Shown: in pieces, positions 26,575 to 38,371 of the stretch
How the letters are laid out: every line of letters starts with the position of its first letter
How positions within the stretch are numbered: position 1 is the stretch's first letter
Assembly (NCBI GenBank): GCA_963969395.1
Contig: OZ017796.1
Coordinates: 42,026,243 to 42,090,242, forward strand
DNA length: 64,000 nucleotides
Source: Pseudoscleropodium purum
Lineage: Eukaryota; Streptophyta; Bryopsida; Hypnales; Brachytheciaceae
Direction of reading: 5' to 3'
Notes under the pieces: model-generated
The model's input: only the letters and a program-made list of their open reading frames with translations
Told to the model about the DNA's origin: nothing
Database searches by the model: none
Position numbers and translations under genes: made by a program

Positions 26575-27712
26575 CAAAATTATTCAAATGTCTCGAATGT
26601 GTCCATGACATTTGATCAATGTGCGATGGGCCCCAGGCCAGGTGCGGTAGAAACCAAATTTGGGATGTTCCTAGTTTGTTGCAACGCTTTTGATCCCTCC
26701 GCTTTTAGTTTCGTTAGAAGCCCTGAGAATTCCAGGGCTCAGCTTGGTGTGAATATAATCAGCGTGGTTTTTTTTCATATTTTTTAGGGAGCCTTGTTTG
26801 CTATATGTTAAATGAAATGCTCGCAATAGAGACTAATTTCAGTTTTAGTCAGCGACCTTAATAACTATTTCAGTTTTGGGGGGTTGCCTTGGGGCGATCT
26901 AAATGTATGCAGCAGCAACTTCTTTTGCGATTTATGCATAAAAATAGATGGTCGCATTTGCGATCCTCCGTATTTTGCAGGCAATTTTCTACGATCCAAC
27001 CCAATTTATTACCCATGCAAGGCCGACCTAGAAAAAAATCATTAACTCGATATTTTTCTTAAATCTGATTGCAGAGACAAAATCTCATTGACTAAACACA
27101 AATTACCAAGCTCGTTGCACTAGTCCAACGACACATGCAAAACCTCTTGAGCAACAATAGAAAGGATCTGAAGTCAAATTCTTGAGGGTTTTCAAGAACT
27201 AAAGCCTCCATTTAAATGTTGAAGTGTTCAAAAACCATTGCCACTCAATTAAGATAAGCAGGACGCTCGGGAGTATGTCATGAATCACAAACAGAAGTCA
27301 CGCTTAGCATTCCGCGCATGTCCTAAAATTACGTTAGATTAAACAAGAAAATGACGTACCCCACAAAAGCTGAGAAAGTCAAGGTGACTGTTGCACTATT
27401 TATACGTTGGTCTAGATTGGACAAACATCAAATTTCAGAGGTGCTCCTGGTACCTGCCACGAGTTGTCTTTGCCAAACGCCAGTCCTCGACATTCAACAT
27501 CCTTGTATGGCATTGAACGAATGCCAAAGAAATGCCTTTGGGCAAACATTGTAACGAGCAGTGAGTGGTCCTATACGTACATTGTAGCGGGCAGTGCACA
27601 TTCAAGTGTACGTATGTACTGTACAGGTCCCTTCACTGCAGAATTATACTGGACCATGTCTTCACCGACCTGTTTCTGTAAAATGAAAGGAACAAAGCAG
27701 ACTTCATAATAA
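26575..27712. other. 3' flank of gene 2
   Basis: No gene. Just after the stop codon the sequence still resembles the lost C-terminal codons of gene 1 (about 26,590-26,650). Bases 26,960-27,430 match the 3' flank of gene 1. Bases 27,430-27,712 are unique, with nothing recognised. Confidence 0.5.
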
Positions 27713-28254
27713 GGTAAACCTGCCTATGACAGGCAAATCACCCATGACAGGCACCTAGGGAACCCCCCATTACAGTCTTCCATCAACCCATGAGAAACTT
27801 TTTCTTAAAAATGGAATTAAGACTACATTAGGTTGATTTTTAGTTGTCATCAAAGCCTTGGAATATGGTTATGGAGTTATTAATAACTGTGATAGAACAT
27901 TGACACCTTTTTAGTGTAAACTGTCAGTAAAAAGTTATTTTTTAATTTCTTTATGTCATATCCATGTTAGGAAATCTTGTAACCATGTTAAAGAATGTTA
28001 TGACTGCTTTGGGTGGTAAGATGACCATCATGGAAACACTTTTCTGCTGATTTGGGGTAGTCTACAGACTTTTTTGGGCAAACTGGACAGCAAACTTCGA
28101 AAATTCACAAAAAATTCATATTTTGTCGAAAAAATAAAATTCTAGTTGCTTCCTTCATTTCTCACATTTGTCTTTGTACAAAAAAAAATCAGATTTTTTT
28201 TGTCAATGGCAATAGGACAGATCAGCCATTCTGCCTGTCATAGGCAGGTTTACC
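27713..28254. mobile_element. GGTAAA-ended element, 542 bp
   Basis: Terminal inverted repeats of about 23 bp: GGTAAACCTGCCTATGACAG at the left and its inverse at the right (nearly perfect), abutting TAA (27710-27712) and TTA (28255-28257). It shares its GGTAAAC end with the element at 41,638-41,792. A TWA target suggests a PIF/Harbinger (Tourist-like) MITE; a TA target (Tc1/mariner) would fit if the TIR started one base earlier. The interior is non-coding. Confidence 0.7.
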
Positions 28255-29733
28255 TTAGTTCTTGTTTGTCCTGAAAGCTATATGTTGGGTATTGTATCAT
28301 TGGATTCGGAAGCTGGTTTTTCAAGTGAACGAGAAAGATTTCGAAATTACACACGTGTACAATGTAAGGAACTTCTTTTCTTGTGATCTTAAAAAAGATT
28401 TGGCAAATGTCAAGAATTGGAGGGCAAGTGCACGATATGGGTTCCAAAAAGGACCGTCTCCACATAACACTATCATTTTTTGACTCATTCAATGTGTACT
28501 AGAAATTCGACATTTTTTATTTACACGAATTTGATGACAAATTCATGAGAAAGTTGTAATACTTCATCCACAACAATATTGTGCAAGAAAATTGAAAAAT
28601 TTTGATGTTCCTTTTCATTCTTTTGTTGTCAAATCCAGAACTACCTCCCGATTTGAAACAAAAGGAACAATCCAGAATACTAATTTATAGAGAAACTATT
28701 TATAAACATGATAATTAGCTAAAACAATGTTTGAGTCATATCCATGTTCAATTTTATTTCTTAATTTGATGTATTACTATATATCCTTTTTTATGGGAAC
28801 TTTTTAAAATCACAAATTTTTACACAATTTAAAAGGACTACAATTTTATGACATTTTCTTCTTAAAACCACATGAAAGGCTTAAGTACAAACTTAATAAG
28901 GTGCATGCCTAGTTGTATTAATAATAAAAACTTAAATACATAGTCCTTTCACTATTATAATGCAATCAGGTGTTGAATATGTGAAATTAGGAGAAAATTC
29001 AATTTTTGAATTTGACCTATATAGAACATGATTGTAGTGTACCAACATGCCTTCTATAATACCCTGTAATTTTGTAATTTTTCAATATTGTTTTCAGTTC
29101 TGGAAGCACATTTTTCTAAAGTCTAGAGAGCCTAGTAAGTAATACTCATATTGTACCATTGCCCTGGATCATTCTCAGATTTCTGAAATTAGAAAACACA
29201 ATATAAGCTAGTTGCTCTCGTAGTTTACAAGCTAGTTACTCTCCCAATTGTAGTTGTATTGTACATATACTCATCCAATTATTGAAACCTAGTTGCAGGG
29301 CATGCGTACGCGTTGCTGAACATGTAAGCTCGCCCGACTCCTAGTAATATGGGCAATTTCGTTCAAATGACGGTATTTTGGATGCCATTTGTACGATGGC
29401 AACTTATTCCAAATGCCATTTGTACAATGCTTTCCACTGCATGGGGGCACAAAATTTTGTCATATGTGTATATGGAAGGTGTAGGCATGCCGAATTGCTC
29501 ACAGAACCAACGAAATTCCCAACTCCACCACCTTTTTTTTCCAAAAACAATCCCATTTTTCAACCTTCTACCAAAATAATTTCCTACCATTTTACTAGAA
29601 TATTGCCATTTTAACGAATTTTCCTATTAATGCACTAGCTTATTTATCAATCACATTCGATCAATGGTCACTGGTACAACAGATTGTCACATTGCAGACA
29701 TGCCAACGGAATTGAGTCATTTTGACTTGATCA
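28255..29733. other. intergenic AT-rich sequence
   Basis: No gene recognised apart from the small element at 29,351-29,624. The short ORFs near 28,260-28,490 have no recognisable motif. Confidence 0.45.
29351..29624. mobile_element. MITE of the GGCAATTTCGTT family
   Basis: Left GGGCAATTTCGTTCAAATG and right GCCATTTTAACGAATTTTCC are inverted repeats. It contains two copies of ATGCCATTTGTAC near the left end, a motif echoed at 53,654. It is the same family as 53,629-53,888 and 58,894-59,199. Confidence 0.55.
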
Positions 29734-30089
29734 TTAACCCCTAAAGGACTAAGTAGATCCATTGCAAAATAATTAAACATTATGTCTAAGCTAAATTTTT
29801 CCTTTTAAATTATGTTCAAATATCAATCTTATATTTTACTATGTCACATTATGAACTTCGATCAGTATGAAAATTTTCACTTTGTTTCATGAAAAATTGT
29901 CAATGTTATAATTTTTGTGACTAAAATTTAAAATGAATTTGTAAAAATAGCAAAACAAAGTCTAATGAATTTGAAATTATTTCAAGAGGTACAAGTAGCA
30001 AATTAGCAATGGTAATTACTGATTAGTGAAAATTTCTCAATTAGTTTTGGTTTTCTTGCACCGAAAACACTCTTGGCAATGACCTTTAA

Positions 30090-30597
30090 CCCCTAAAGTT
30101 CCTTGACTATGTTTTTGCCAAAAATGCTCCAAAACTGCCATTTCTTGGACAAGTTTTCAAAATTTAGAAAAAAAACATTTTTGAACACATTTAACCATAA
30201 GATCTTATAGTAAAATAGTTTTAAAAGATGTGAAAAAAATTTGAAAATTTTCCACCGAGTCAAAAAATCCTCTTAACTTGTGACTTGTTGATCAAAATAG
30301 AATGATTCAAAGCTTTCCTTGCACATATAAGTCTAGATAACAAATTTCAAATTTTGATTGTTGAAAAAAATGATTTTTTCAGATTTTCCCGAACTATCTG
30401 AGTTGAGAAACAAACTACATATTAGGCTATAACTTTTGACTCCTATTTCCAAATGTCATGAAATTTGTTGCTTATGAAAGATATTCCCTACCTACACCTT
30501 TTCTTTCAATTTCAGCCTAAAATATGAAAAATTTTGGTCACAATGGCCTGTCTAAAATTTCTATACAACCAAAAAACGTAGTCCAGTCGTTTAGGGG
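30090..30597. mobile_element. TTAA-flanked non-autonomous element, 508 bp
   Basis: Left end CCCCTAAAGTTCCTTGACTA; right end inverted CCCCTAAACGACTGGACTA. Flanks are TTAA on the left and TTCA on the right, one base changed. The interior (for example ACCATAAGATCTTA) matches the element at 61,218-61,890 in the opposite orientation, which confirms a family. Confidence 0.65.
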
Positions 30598-31699
30598 TTC
30601 AGTCAAATTTTACATTCAAGCTAAATTTATCCCATTATATAATCCATATATAGAATCTTGATATTTTTCATGTGAGAATAAGCATATTTTCTATTAATAT
30701 TGATTTAAAAAAAAATTTGATGGAAAAATCAATAATTGGAATTTTTTAAATAAAAGGTGGAAATTCTTTTATCAATTATAATATATATTAGAGTAACCTA
30801 GAATTTATACCATAAATGAAGGTTTGAATGAAAAATATAATTTTTTAATTCAATTTTTTTGAAATTAAATTAAAAAAATTCAAATGAAAAACACACAATA
30901 TAGTGAAATATGGACTTTGACACTTGAATTTTGCAATTGCAATAATTCTTTCAATTTTTTAATTTTTCTAATATTTTAAAATAAAATAGAATTGAAACTT
31001 ATCAAGCTTTATTTCTTAGTGTAAAACATATACTAATAGTGGATATTTTGAAAGTCATAATCAAGGTTCACTAAGGTGCATTCACTTTTTGGATGCATAA
31101 ACCTTGAAGGATTCATAAATGTGATTAGTTATATCCCACAAAATTGATATAAATTAATGTTGTTTGTGTCACAAAAAAAAAATAGACATTAGTTGTATGT
31201 CTTGCATTGTGTTACTACAAGTAGAACCTTTTTTAGTGCATGTTGCCCAAACTATACATTAAAAGATGTTTATGCAATTAGAAAGACCACGTTTATTAAA
31301 GTCTATTGGAGTACTTATTTTATTCCAAGTTTGGAGTAATACTTTTTGGCCAACTCACTTGAAATTGGACCTATGAAGGATAAAGTTTGATAACAATATT
31401 TGGCAACATATAAAGAAAATAATTGCAAAGCTACCCCATCTAGACAAGCTAGCTAAATAGAAAGACACTTATTCTAGTTGGGACTATAGCTAGCTTGTGT
31501 TGAGCCAAAGATCCGTTTGAAATTTAAATGATCAATTCAAGTAGTGTATAAGACCAAGCAATATCTAAAAAACCAATTTCTAATTTTTATTTTTGAAAAA
31601 AAGAATTTTTTAAGAATTTTTTTAGTTGCCTAACTTGCTCACTCTAACAATAACTTTTTAACCATGCAATCAAAAGTTATGAAAATTATTGGGCCTTAA

Positions 31700-32766
31700 C
31701 CTTTCAAGCCCCAACAAGTTTTTGACAAAGGAGGTTTTCAATGAATTGTCCTACTTTGATATTTTTTTACACATGGATGTCCTTGAATTTTTAAATTTTA
31801 ATCATACAAAAACAAAGAATATTTTGTCTAGTATGCATGGAATTAATTGTAGAAAATATTGGTCATTGGATTTTAGGTTATAACAATTTTGAAAGATCAA
31901 CTTTACAAGCAAAAAATGCAATTTTGGGGGAATAAAAATTATAAAAAGATTAATAATTATTTTTTATCCTCCTCTATAAAAAATTTGTATATGAATCTAA
32001 GGCAAATATAGTATTTTTTTTAATTTTAAAAAATGAGAAATAAAAACCTTTGTCAAATTTTTACACATTTTCAAATAAGATTAGAAAGTCAAAACCAACC
32101 AAATTGGATCCTACAAAAATTTTAAAACTTTATACATGCATCGATTTTTGAAACTTAACACGTGGTTGTCATATTGGACAAGTTACTATTCATTTCATGT
32201 CCTGTAGGACGAGTTATTATTCATCAAATGTACCTAAGAGGTACATTTGATGAATAATAACTCGTCCTACAGGACATGAAATGAATAGTAACTTGTCCAG
32301 TATGACAACCATGACTTAACAATAGATATTATTAGCATATTATTTGGAACATCTTCAAAAAAATTGAAATCATTCTAATTAATTTTATATTTTTAATTAC
32401 ACCAAATTGAATCTTGTATTTTTTAAATTGCTAAAAATGCAAATTGATTTTTTTTCTTCAAAATTAGTTTATATGTGCAAAATATAGAGAAGAAATGTGT
32501 AAGAAAATGTTTTTTTCATCCCTTTTATTTCTTTCATTGTAAGAAAATTATATTTGTTCCTTTTTACCATTAGACTACACTTCTCAAATCTATTTTAAAA
32601 TATTTCTCACATTGAAATTTCAAAAATTGAAAAATGCAACAAATATGTAAATTCGTTACCCTACAAGTCCCTAGTTTATAAAATATTGACATATATTTCA
32701 CCCTATCAAGAATTTGCCATTGAAAATTTGAAGAAGGCACATTATGTTTTCTTAGTCCTTGAAGGG
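31700..32766. mobile_element. TTAA-flanked non-autonomous element, 1,067 bp, with empty site
   Basis: Left CCTTTCAAGCCCC, right inverted CCCTTCAAGGACTAAG. Flanks are TTAA (31696-31699) and TTGA (32767-32770). The inverted relative at 13,150-13,440 reads straight through GGGCCTTGAAGCTACTCC, where this copy has GGGCC-TTAA-element-TTGA-AGCTACTCC. So both ends and the 4-bp target duplication are seen directly. A hAT fold-back is nested inside. Confidence 0.75.
32161..32313. mobile_element. hAT-type fold-back MITE, 153 bp
   Basis: Almost the entire element is one hairpin: arms of about 73 bp (32163-32235 and 32239-32311) differ at one position. Ends are CGTGGTTGTCATA and inverted CATGGTTGTCATA. 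A perfect 8-bp target duplication, ACTTAACA, flanks it at 32153-32160 and 32314-32321, the hallmark of hAT insertion. Nothing is encoded. Confidence 0.9.
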
Positions 32767-32892
32767 TTGAAGCTACTCCTTAAGCACATGTTTTATAAAA
32801 ATTTCAATGAAAAACATAAAGATTCCGTTTGTTGTGAGTTGCTCTAAATTGTGATGTTGCCAAAAAGTGTAACTTAGGGCTTTAGGAGTTAA

Positions 32893-34407
32893 CACATGCA
32901 TTGTTTGCCTACAAAGTTCAGAGAAGTTATGAAGATTTAGTGTTGTTCAAGATCTTAGTTGCACTAGGCCTATCAAACTAAGCTTTGAACAAAACTACAG
33001 ACTAAGTTTAAAATGACTATGTAGTTTGTTTTTTAATACTTTTGGCATATTTTCTTGAATAAAAATTTTGAAGTTTCTTTTAAAAAAAATTGTTGTACCC
33101 TTTTTTATAAAAGTTTTGCAGCTAATGAAAAAATGACACATATATCCCTTTCATAATTCATATCTAATTTTCACTATTTTGACATGGTTTTCCACTATCC
33201 CCTTAGAAATGGAAGTCATAGTTGGGCTAGTTTCTATCAATTTATAGTACTCTTAGATTTGCATAATTTTTGGTTCAAATTGAACTTTGTAAATTGCATG
33301 ACCATTCCAATTTTACCATAGAAATTGCAAATGTACATGCTTGTAATGTTATTGAATCTAACTTCCAATTTCCAACTCAAAACAACAAAAACTAATAATC
33401 CTTTTTATTCTTTTCATTGTTATCAAAGGAACAAGTTGATTGCAGTCCCAATTTCTTGAGAACAGGACACACCTGGATAGCTTAATGTATTCTAATTTCA
33501 AAGGAGGAATGTTATTTGTGTAGCCAAAGAGTGACATACTGACATATATTGTATATGAAAAAAATTGTCCAAAATAAAGCACATGTTTAGTAATATGTTG
33601 CACCAAGTAAGTTACCGAGGTGCATGAAAGTCAAATGGTTACAATCCTTTTTAGGACCCATCCTAGACCATCATAACATTGTTTACCAATGAGGCAAGGA
33701 TTCCTTTTGCATCCCTACAGTGAACAAAATTGTCTTATACGGCTCCTCAGCCAAGCCAACCCCAAACCTTGACTGATTATGTGATAAGTCCCTCCCACAA
33801 AGTATAACACCTTCCCAGCATGCTGAGGAAGACCGTTGCGTGGTTATACAATGTTATAGTCGCACTACTTTTGTAGAATTGGGCGTTTCATTCTCTCAAT
33901 TGGCGAGTTGGTAAAGGCAAATAATAAAAGCCTCGACTCGTAGACAAGAAACAGACCTTCGAATAGTTGTGAGATAACTTATTATTGATCCTAATTGAGC
34001 GTCCTCGAGGTGCTGATCCGAATTTTCGAAGCAACGGCACACCTTTGGGTCCATCTAGTGCAAACTGAGCCTCAAGTCTAAGTGTAAGTTATGTAGGGCC
34101 CGAGTCACTGTTCTAGTTATATTGCTGAATGAGAATCTACACAACTCATTACTTTTTCACCACCGTACTCGGATATTCTCCAACGTCTTCCGGCTTTACC
34201 GTACAATATTTCGCCCACAATCAATCATCAGCCCATTGGATAGTTTATCAATGTTCACGCAAACCAAAAGCAAGGAACACGCCGATGCTTTTGCAAGCAA
34301 CTAGTTCTCCACTTCTGCAACATGGGACGCCAACCATTAACAGCAGTTAACTTCCTTGTGAATGAGAAAATGTCGATCAAAGAGTGCTCTAAATTTACAA
34401 CTGACAC
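32893..34407. other. intergenic AT-rich sequence left of unit 3
   Basis: No gene recognised. Short ORFs at 33,358-33,606 and 34,122-34,350 lack motifs or paralogous support. Base composition becomes more balanced from about 33,640 on. Confidence 0.45.
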
Positions 34408-34531
34408 CTGAGCAAAACAGGGAAGGAGAAGAGATCCCCATCGATCCCACCAGGCCATTGCCAATTGCATTTCGACTGGCACCCACTGTCCCACTCGCAT
34501 TCCGGAGCTGGAAGGAGCTCTTCGGCACCAT
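34408..34531 (-). pseudogene. solitary first exon of the GST/thioredoxin-like gene
   Basis: Minus-strand ATG at 34531, open for 41 codons (starts MVPKSSFQLRNAS, ends near SSPSLFCSG) to a GTGTCAG donor-like site. Small hydroxylated residues and no acidic residues suggest a transit peptide. The copy at 14,939-14,818 has indels. The downstream exons found at 12.0-10.7 kb were not seen to the left of this copy, where transposons lie, so it is probably an orphan exon. Confidence 0.4.
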
Positions 34532-35904
34532 CCCCAAGACCCCAAAGCCATCATCTCGTCGCCGGTGCGGTGCCCGAACTTCGTGATTTAGCATCTTGTC
34601 GCATTAATTAATAATAATTATCAATTTCCTTGTCAACGGGCTGACTTCGGGAGTTCGCATGTTTACAACTTGCAACGCCGACCTTGAAAAGCTGTTCGTA
34701 TGTTACTTGTTAAGAAAATTTTCTACCATATTTTCGTATAATTTTAGTTTTTAGAAAACAGTGATGCCCCTTTACAATGCAAAGGCAGAGTTGTTGTGGG
34801 TGTAATAATCCACTAGAACCGAAGTGACCGAGGTGAGTGATGTGCGGTCGAAGCTCTGGTATACGCACCACTGTGTGTCTGGTTCAAGCATCTTGGATAC
34901 TTGTGCGTTTGATTCTTTGAGTTGGTCCTCGAATGGATTTCAGAATTCCTACGGAAGGAATGGTAGTGCACAGCACTTTTGAGGGGGTATAGATGGCAGG
35001 TTTCAGTGTTCTAGTGCGTCTGTAGCTTGGTGCTGGCTTCGATTTTTCGGTGTGAGTTCCATCATCGTTTTACAAGGGTTTTCGGAGGAGGCATTGTAAG
35101 TATGAGTATGAGTTTGGAGGTTTTACGATGGTCATTCAGACAGGGTCGGGTTTTGGACACAGTTCGCTGGAGGACATTTAATCTATGAATGTGTTTACTT
35201 TCTGTGTGCTTTAGTGTGAAAGGCTTCGTTGCTGGGAGTATTCAAGGGCGGAGACTGTATAGTTACGCGGAAAGCTCAGACTTTGAGCTGCAGTCCCCAT
35301 AATGTGCTTTCCCCACATTGTCTCGTTTAATGTGATCTCGAAAGGTCTCCGAGTGGGGTTGTCTAGAATGTTAGAGTTCGGTGGCAAGCTGACTTTACAT
35401 TTTCTCACATTTGTCTACTTTGATTTATTCTGTTCTTCTATTAGCGATGGTGCCATAGTCATGCATTGTAAATTAGTAACGGTTTTAAAATTTTCCAGAC
35501 ACTGCTCTGATTTATCAGTGAGGACGAAAAATTAGATTTACCTTACAAACTAGTGTTACTAAACTTTTACTTGCGTGGAAATTTCTATAATACCAAGAAG
35601 GAGTAACACTTCAACCTGCCCTAAACTAAAATAGTTTGATTTTCGTGAATTACCGTCACAAGAACTCAAGGATGAGTCAGTGTACCTTGACAACTGGAGA
35701 TTGTAGAGAAGATTGTAGAGAGGTTTACAGATTTGCCATGGACCAATCTTCTTTTTTGAAAATTAATACAATAAATGAAATATTTACTTTCGCCCTACTT
35801 AAATTATTCATTGATTCGAATCTTTTGGAAATCAGGGGCCACGCGCTTATCGGATTAGATAGTCGGTGCAGTCACTGCAGTGACTAGCAGTGTAGCACTC
35901 AGAG

Positions 35905-36163
35905 GTCCAGTGTGTTTTTTATGCACAATTTTTCGCGAATTGGCTACAGGCAAAAGAAGTTGGCTACGTTCTTTAAAGCAAATTTTCATTTCTGGGGTCA
36001 AAATAGCCCGATTTCCGCTGTATTTCAAGACCAGTAGCCAAATCTTACCTAGGTCTCACCTAGGTAAGTTTCGATGCAGATATCAGCAAGTATCAGCCAA
36101 GTATCATCCAAGTATCACATGAGTATTGAAGAAACAACTGGCTACTTCTCCAAAATGAAAAGA
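35905..36163. repeat. insertion private to unit 3 with short tandem AGTATCA repeats
   Basis: Units 1 and 2 lack this stretch: they run from AGAGGTGC to GCAACTTAT within a few bases. It contains four spaced copies of TGGCTAC or its inverse, a doubled ACCTAGGT, and successive AGTATCA units at about 36,088-36,120. Origin unknown; boundaries are good to about 10 bp. Confidence 0.45.
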
Positions 36164-36760
36164 AAAGCAACTTATTATGTCGGTTATGTGAAAATGTCAG
36201 GCGACACGTTATGTCAGCCGGCGGTAGACTAAAGTCTATTACCAGAACCAAGTGGTACAAGTGGCTCTGTGTGTAACTCACTTCCGTAAAGCAGCCATTT
36301 TAATATCATAGTTCGTGCACGTGATTAGTAACGGGTTTTGCGAGCACTGTGAGTTTGGAACAAGATGTGGATATACTAAGTTATGGTGCTGCATGGAAAC
36401 CTAATCATATGAAAGATCGGTAGGGATTCCCGACGGTCTAGAACCCTTTTCATACTTGAAGTCTGGAACACCTTGTGACATATCAGAGTGACAGTAAGAG
36501 AGGAACAAGGACGAGGTATTAGAGAAGGTTGACAATGAGGGGGTCTGGGTGTGCAAATCATGACATGTAGACTTCTATTGATTACATACCACATAGCTGA
36601 CACCCTTCACGTAGAGTTTCGCCACACAGTTCCCTTAATGTTTTCTCGCTTCTATGAGAGACGCTTTTTGCGATGCTGTACAGTTGACTTCCGGTAGACA
36701 GTTTGAGCATTTTCTCTTCATGTGGTCTGTTTGGAATCCTTGAATCATGAATACATGTTC

Positions 36761-37007
36761 TACACACAATAGTGAAATTACACACAATAGTGAAACTAGG
36801 TTGCCAATTAGGTTGTGTAACCCAAGAAAGTTACTTTACAAGCCATCAAAGCCAACAAATATTTCTACACACATCTCCATTTGTACACATGGAGGTTCAA
36901 TAGTCCCAAGTACAGCAATTCTTGTTCAGTAATTGTAAATATGAGCTCGCATGGTGTCAAATGTCAAGAAATTAGTGAGAAGCAACTTAATTTCAATAGT
37001 TAGTGTA
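36761..37007. mobile_element. MITE-like insertion in 5' flank of gene 3, 247 bp
   Basis: Absent from units 1 and 2. Ends TACACACAATAGTGAAATTA and inverted TACACTAACTATTGAAATTA match at about 16 of 20 positions; GTTC occurs on both sides (36757-36760, 37008-37011). The first 17 bases are partly repeated in tandem (ACACACAATAGTGAAA twice). Superfamily unresolved. Confidence 0.55.
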
Positions 37008-38371
37008 GTTCAAATTCCTTTTACTTGGTCTGGAGTGTTGGAAACTGGGGTTTGGAACTCTTCGCTAGTTCCTGCTATAGAGGCCCTTGTCAAGTGTACA
37101 GTATAAGGTGCACAATTGACTAACCTGTTGCTAAATGTTGCGGTATCTGGTTGCAGATGCTCAGCTAGACACTTGGAAATGCACCAAGGAGAGGTGAAGA
37201 ATTCTGAATAATTGCTCTCTTTCGGAACACAAAAGGTAACCTTGTCATGTTGAAACCCAGTGTCAAGTTATGGGAATTTCTTAAAATCCCGGGTTTGAGA
37301 AAAAGGAATACCAAACATTCAGTAATGAAGTGAGCAGTTGACAAATGGATAGTGGAAAGGGTACAAATTATATGTGTTATCAGAAACTCACAAATTCCCC
37401 ATGACTAGAGTCATGTCTTGCACGCTGTCCATTGCAAAGACTAGGAACTCACATCGATAGTCGAAGTCATTTTCAATGTATATTTCCATGTGGAGACTTG
37501 GAATCAACTTACTGTTGCAAGGCATGTTTTGGATGGATACGGGTAGTGATCGTCAGACGGTATGAACGTAGTGTCACCTCTCCGTTGTTGTCAGGGTGCC
37601 TGAGTCTAAGTTTAGAGTACGATTTCATTAAATTCTTCCTTTTTGGGTGTCGATTATCCATTAGCGGGACATTAGCGGGATGTCTTGATTTAACATGAGT
37701 TGAGTTTGTTGATTTCCCCAGTGAGTAGTCCAAATCCCCAGTGAGTCAAATCCCCATTCATTCTAAATTTTGTTGCATTTCTCAATGTGGAAAGTTGAGA
37801 TTGCACTCACTGAGGATCCGATACGAGCACTTCGTACACTAGTTTGAAATGTTAAAGCCATATTTCCAGCTTGACACCACAAGCTTTTCTACCTGTCCAA
37901 TGGTGCCAAAAGCTTTCAGAGCACGCAGGAATTCTTACCACATTCCAGTTCGAAGTTATCGACAACGGAACGTCTCCACTTAAAGTGAAATTCGATAACT
38001 CTGATACTTACTCAGATGGGCATCTAAGACCTAGATCTACACCTTAGTTGTACGAGCCGTATACACTTGAATGTCTCAACATTGTCACTTTGAATTGCAC
38101 AATTTCAACGAGTTTCACGGCAATTGATGCGCTAGACGAAACTCAGAGCTTAACCATGACGAAATTGTGTCTGTTTACATTCTATACCTAAGATTTCAGA
38201 GCCCTTTGATTTCGAATACCGCAAAATTGCCACTCTGATATGCCTACTTCAACGACTTTCATTACAATCCATGCCCTAGCTTAATCTCAGAGCTTATCAA
38301 TTACACCATGCTCTAACCCATTTCTGTTCATGCAAGCAGAAGAAACAGCAACCTTGATCTGGGTATCCACG

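Larger units (their letters stand above)
14790..27430. repeat. segmental duplication, unit 2
   Basis: Second block. Similarity to unit 3 begins at the relic exon (14,818-14,939 against 34,408-34,531) and runs through gene 2. Similarity to unit 1 runs on to about 27,430. It contains a private 605-bp insertion in intron 1. Confidence 0.8.
29738..32888. mobile_element. outer TTAA-flanked element carrying nested elements
   Basis: The left end CCCCTAAAGGACTAAG pairs with the inverted right end CTTAGGGCTTTAGGAG, and both ends abut TTAA (29734-29737, 32889-32892). Inside lie two further TTAA-flanked elements (30,090-30,597 and 31,700-32,766), the latter with a hAT fold-back inside it. Removing them leaves about 1.6 kb of AT-rich sequence partly repeated, inverted, at 13,150-13,440. 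Pairing of these ends is by TIR similarity only. Confidence 0.45.
34532..38371. other. 5' flank of receptor kinase gene 3
   Basis: Collinear with the 5' flanks of genes 1 and 2, apart from two insertions listed separately. No conserved ORF. The acceptor-like CATGCAAGCAG before the ATG matches the other units. Confidence 0.5.
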
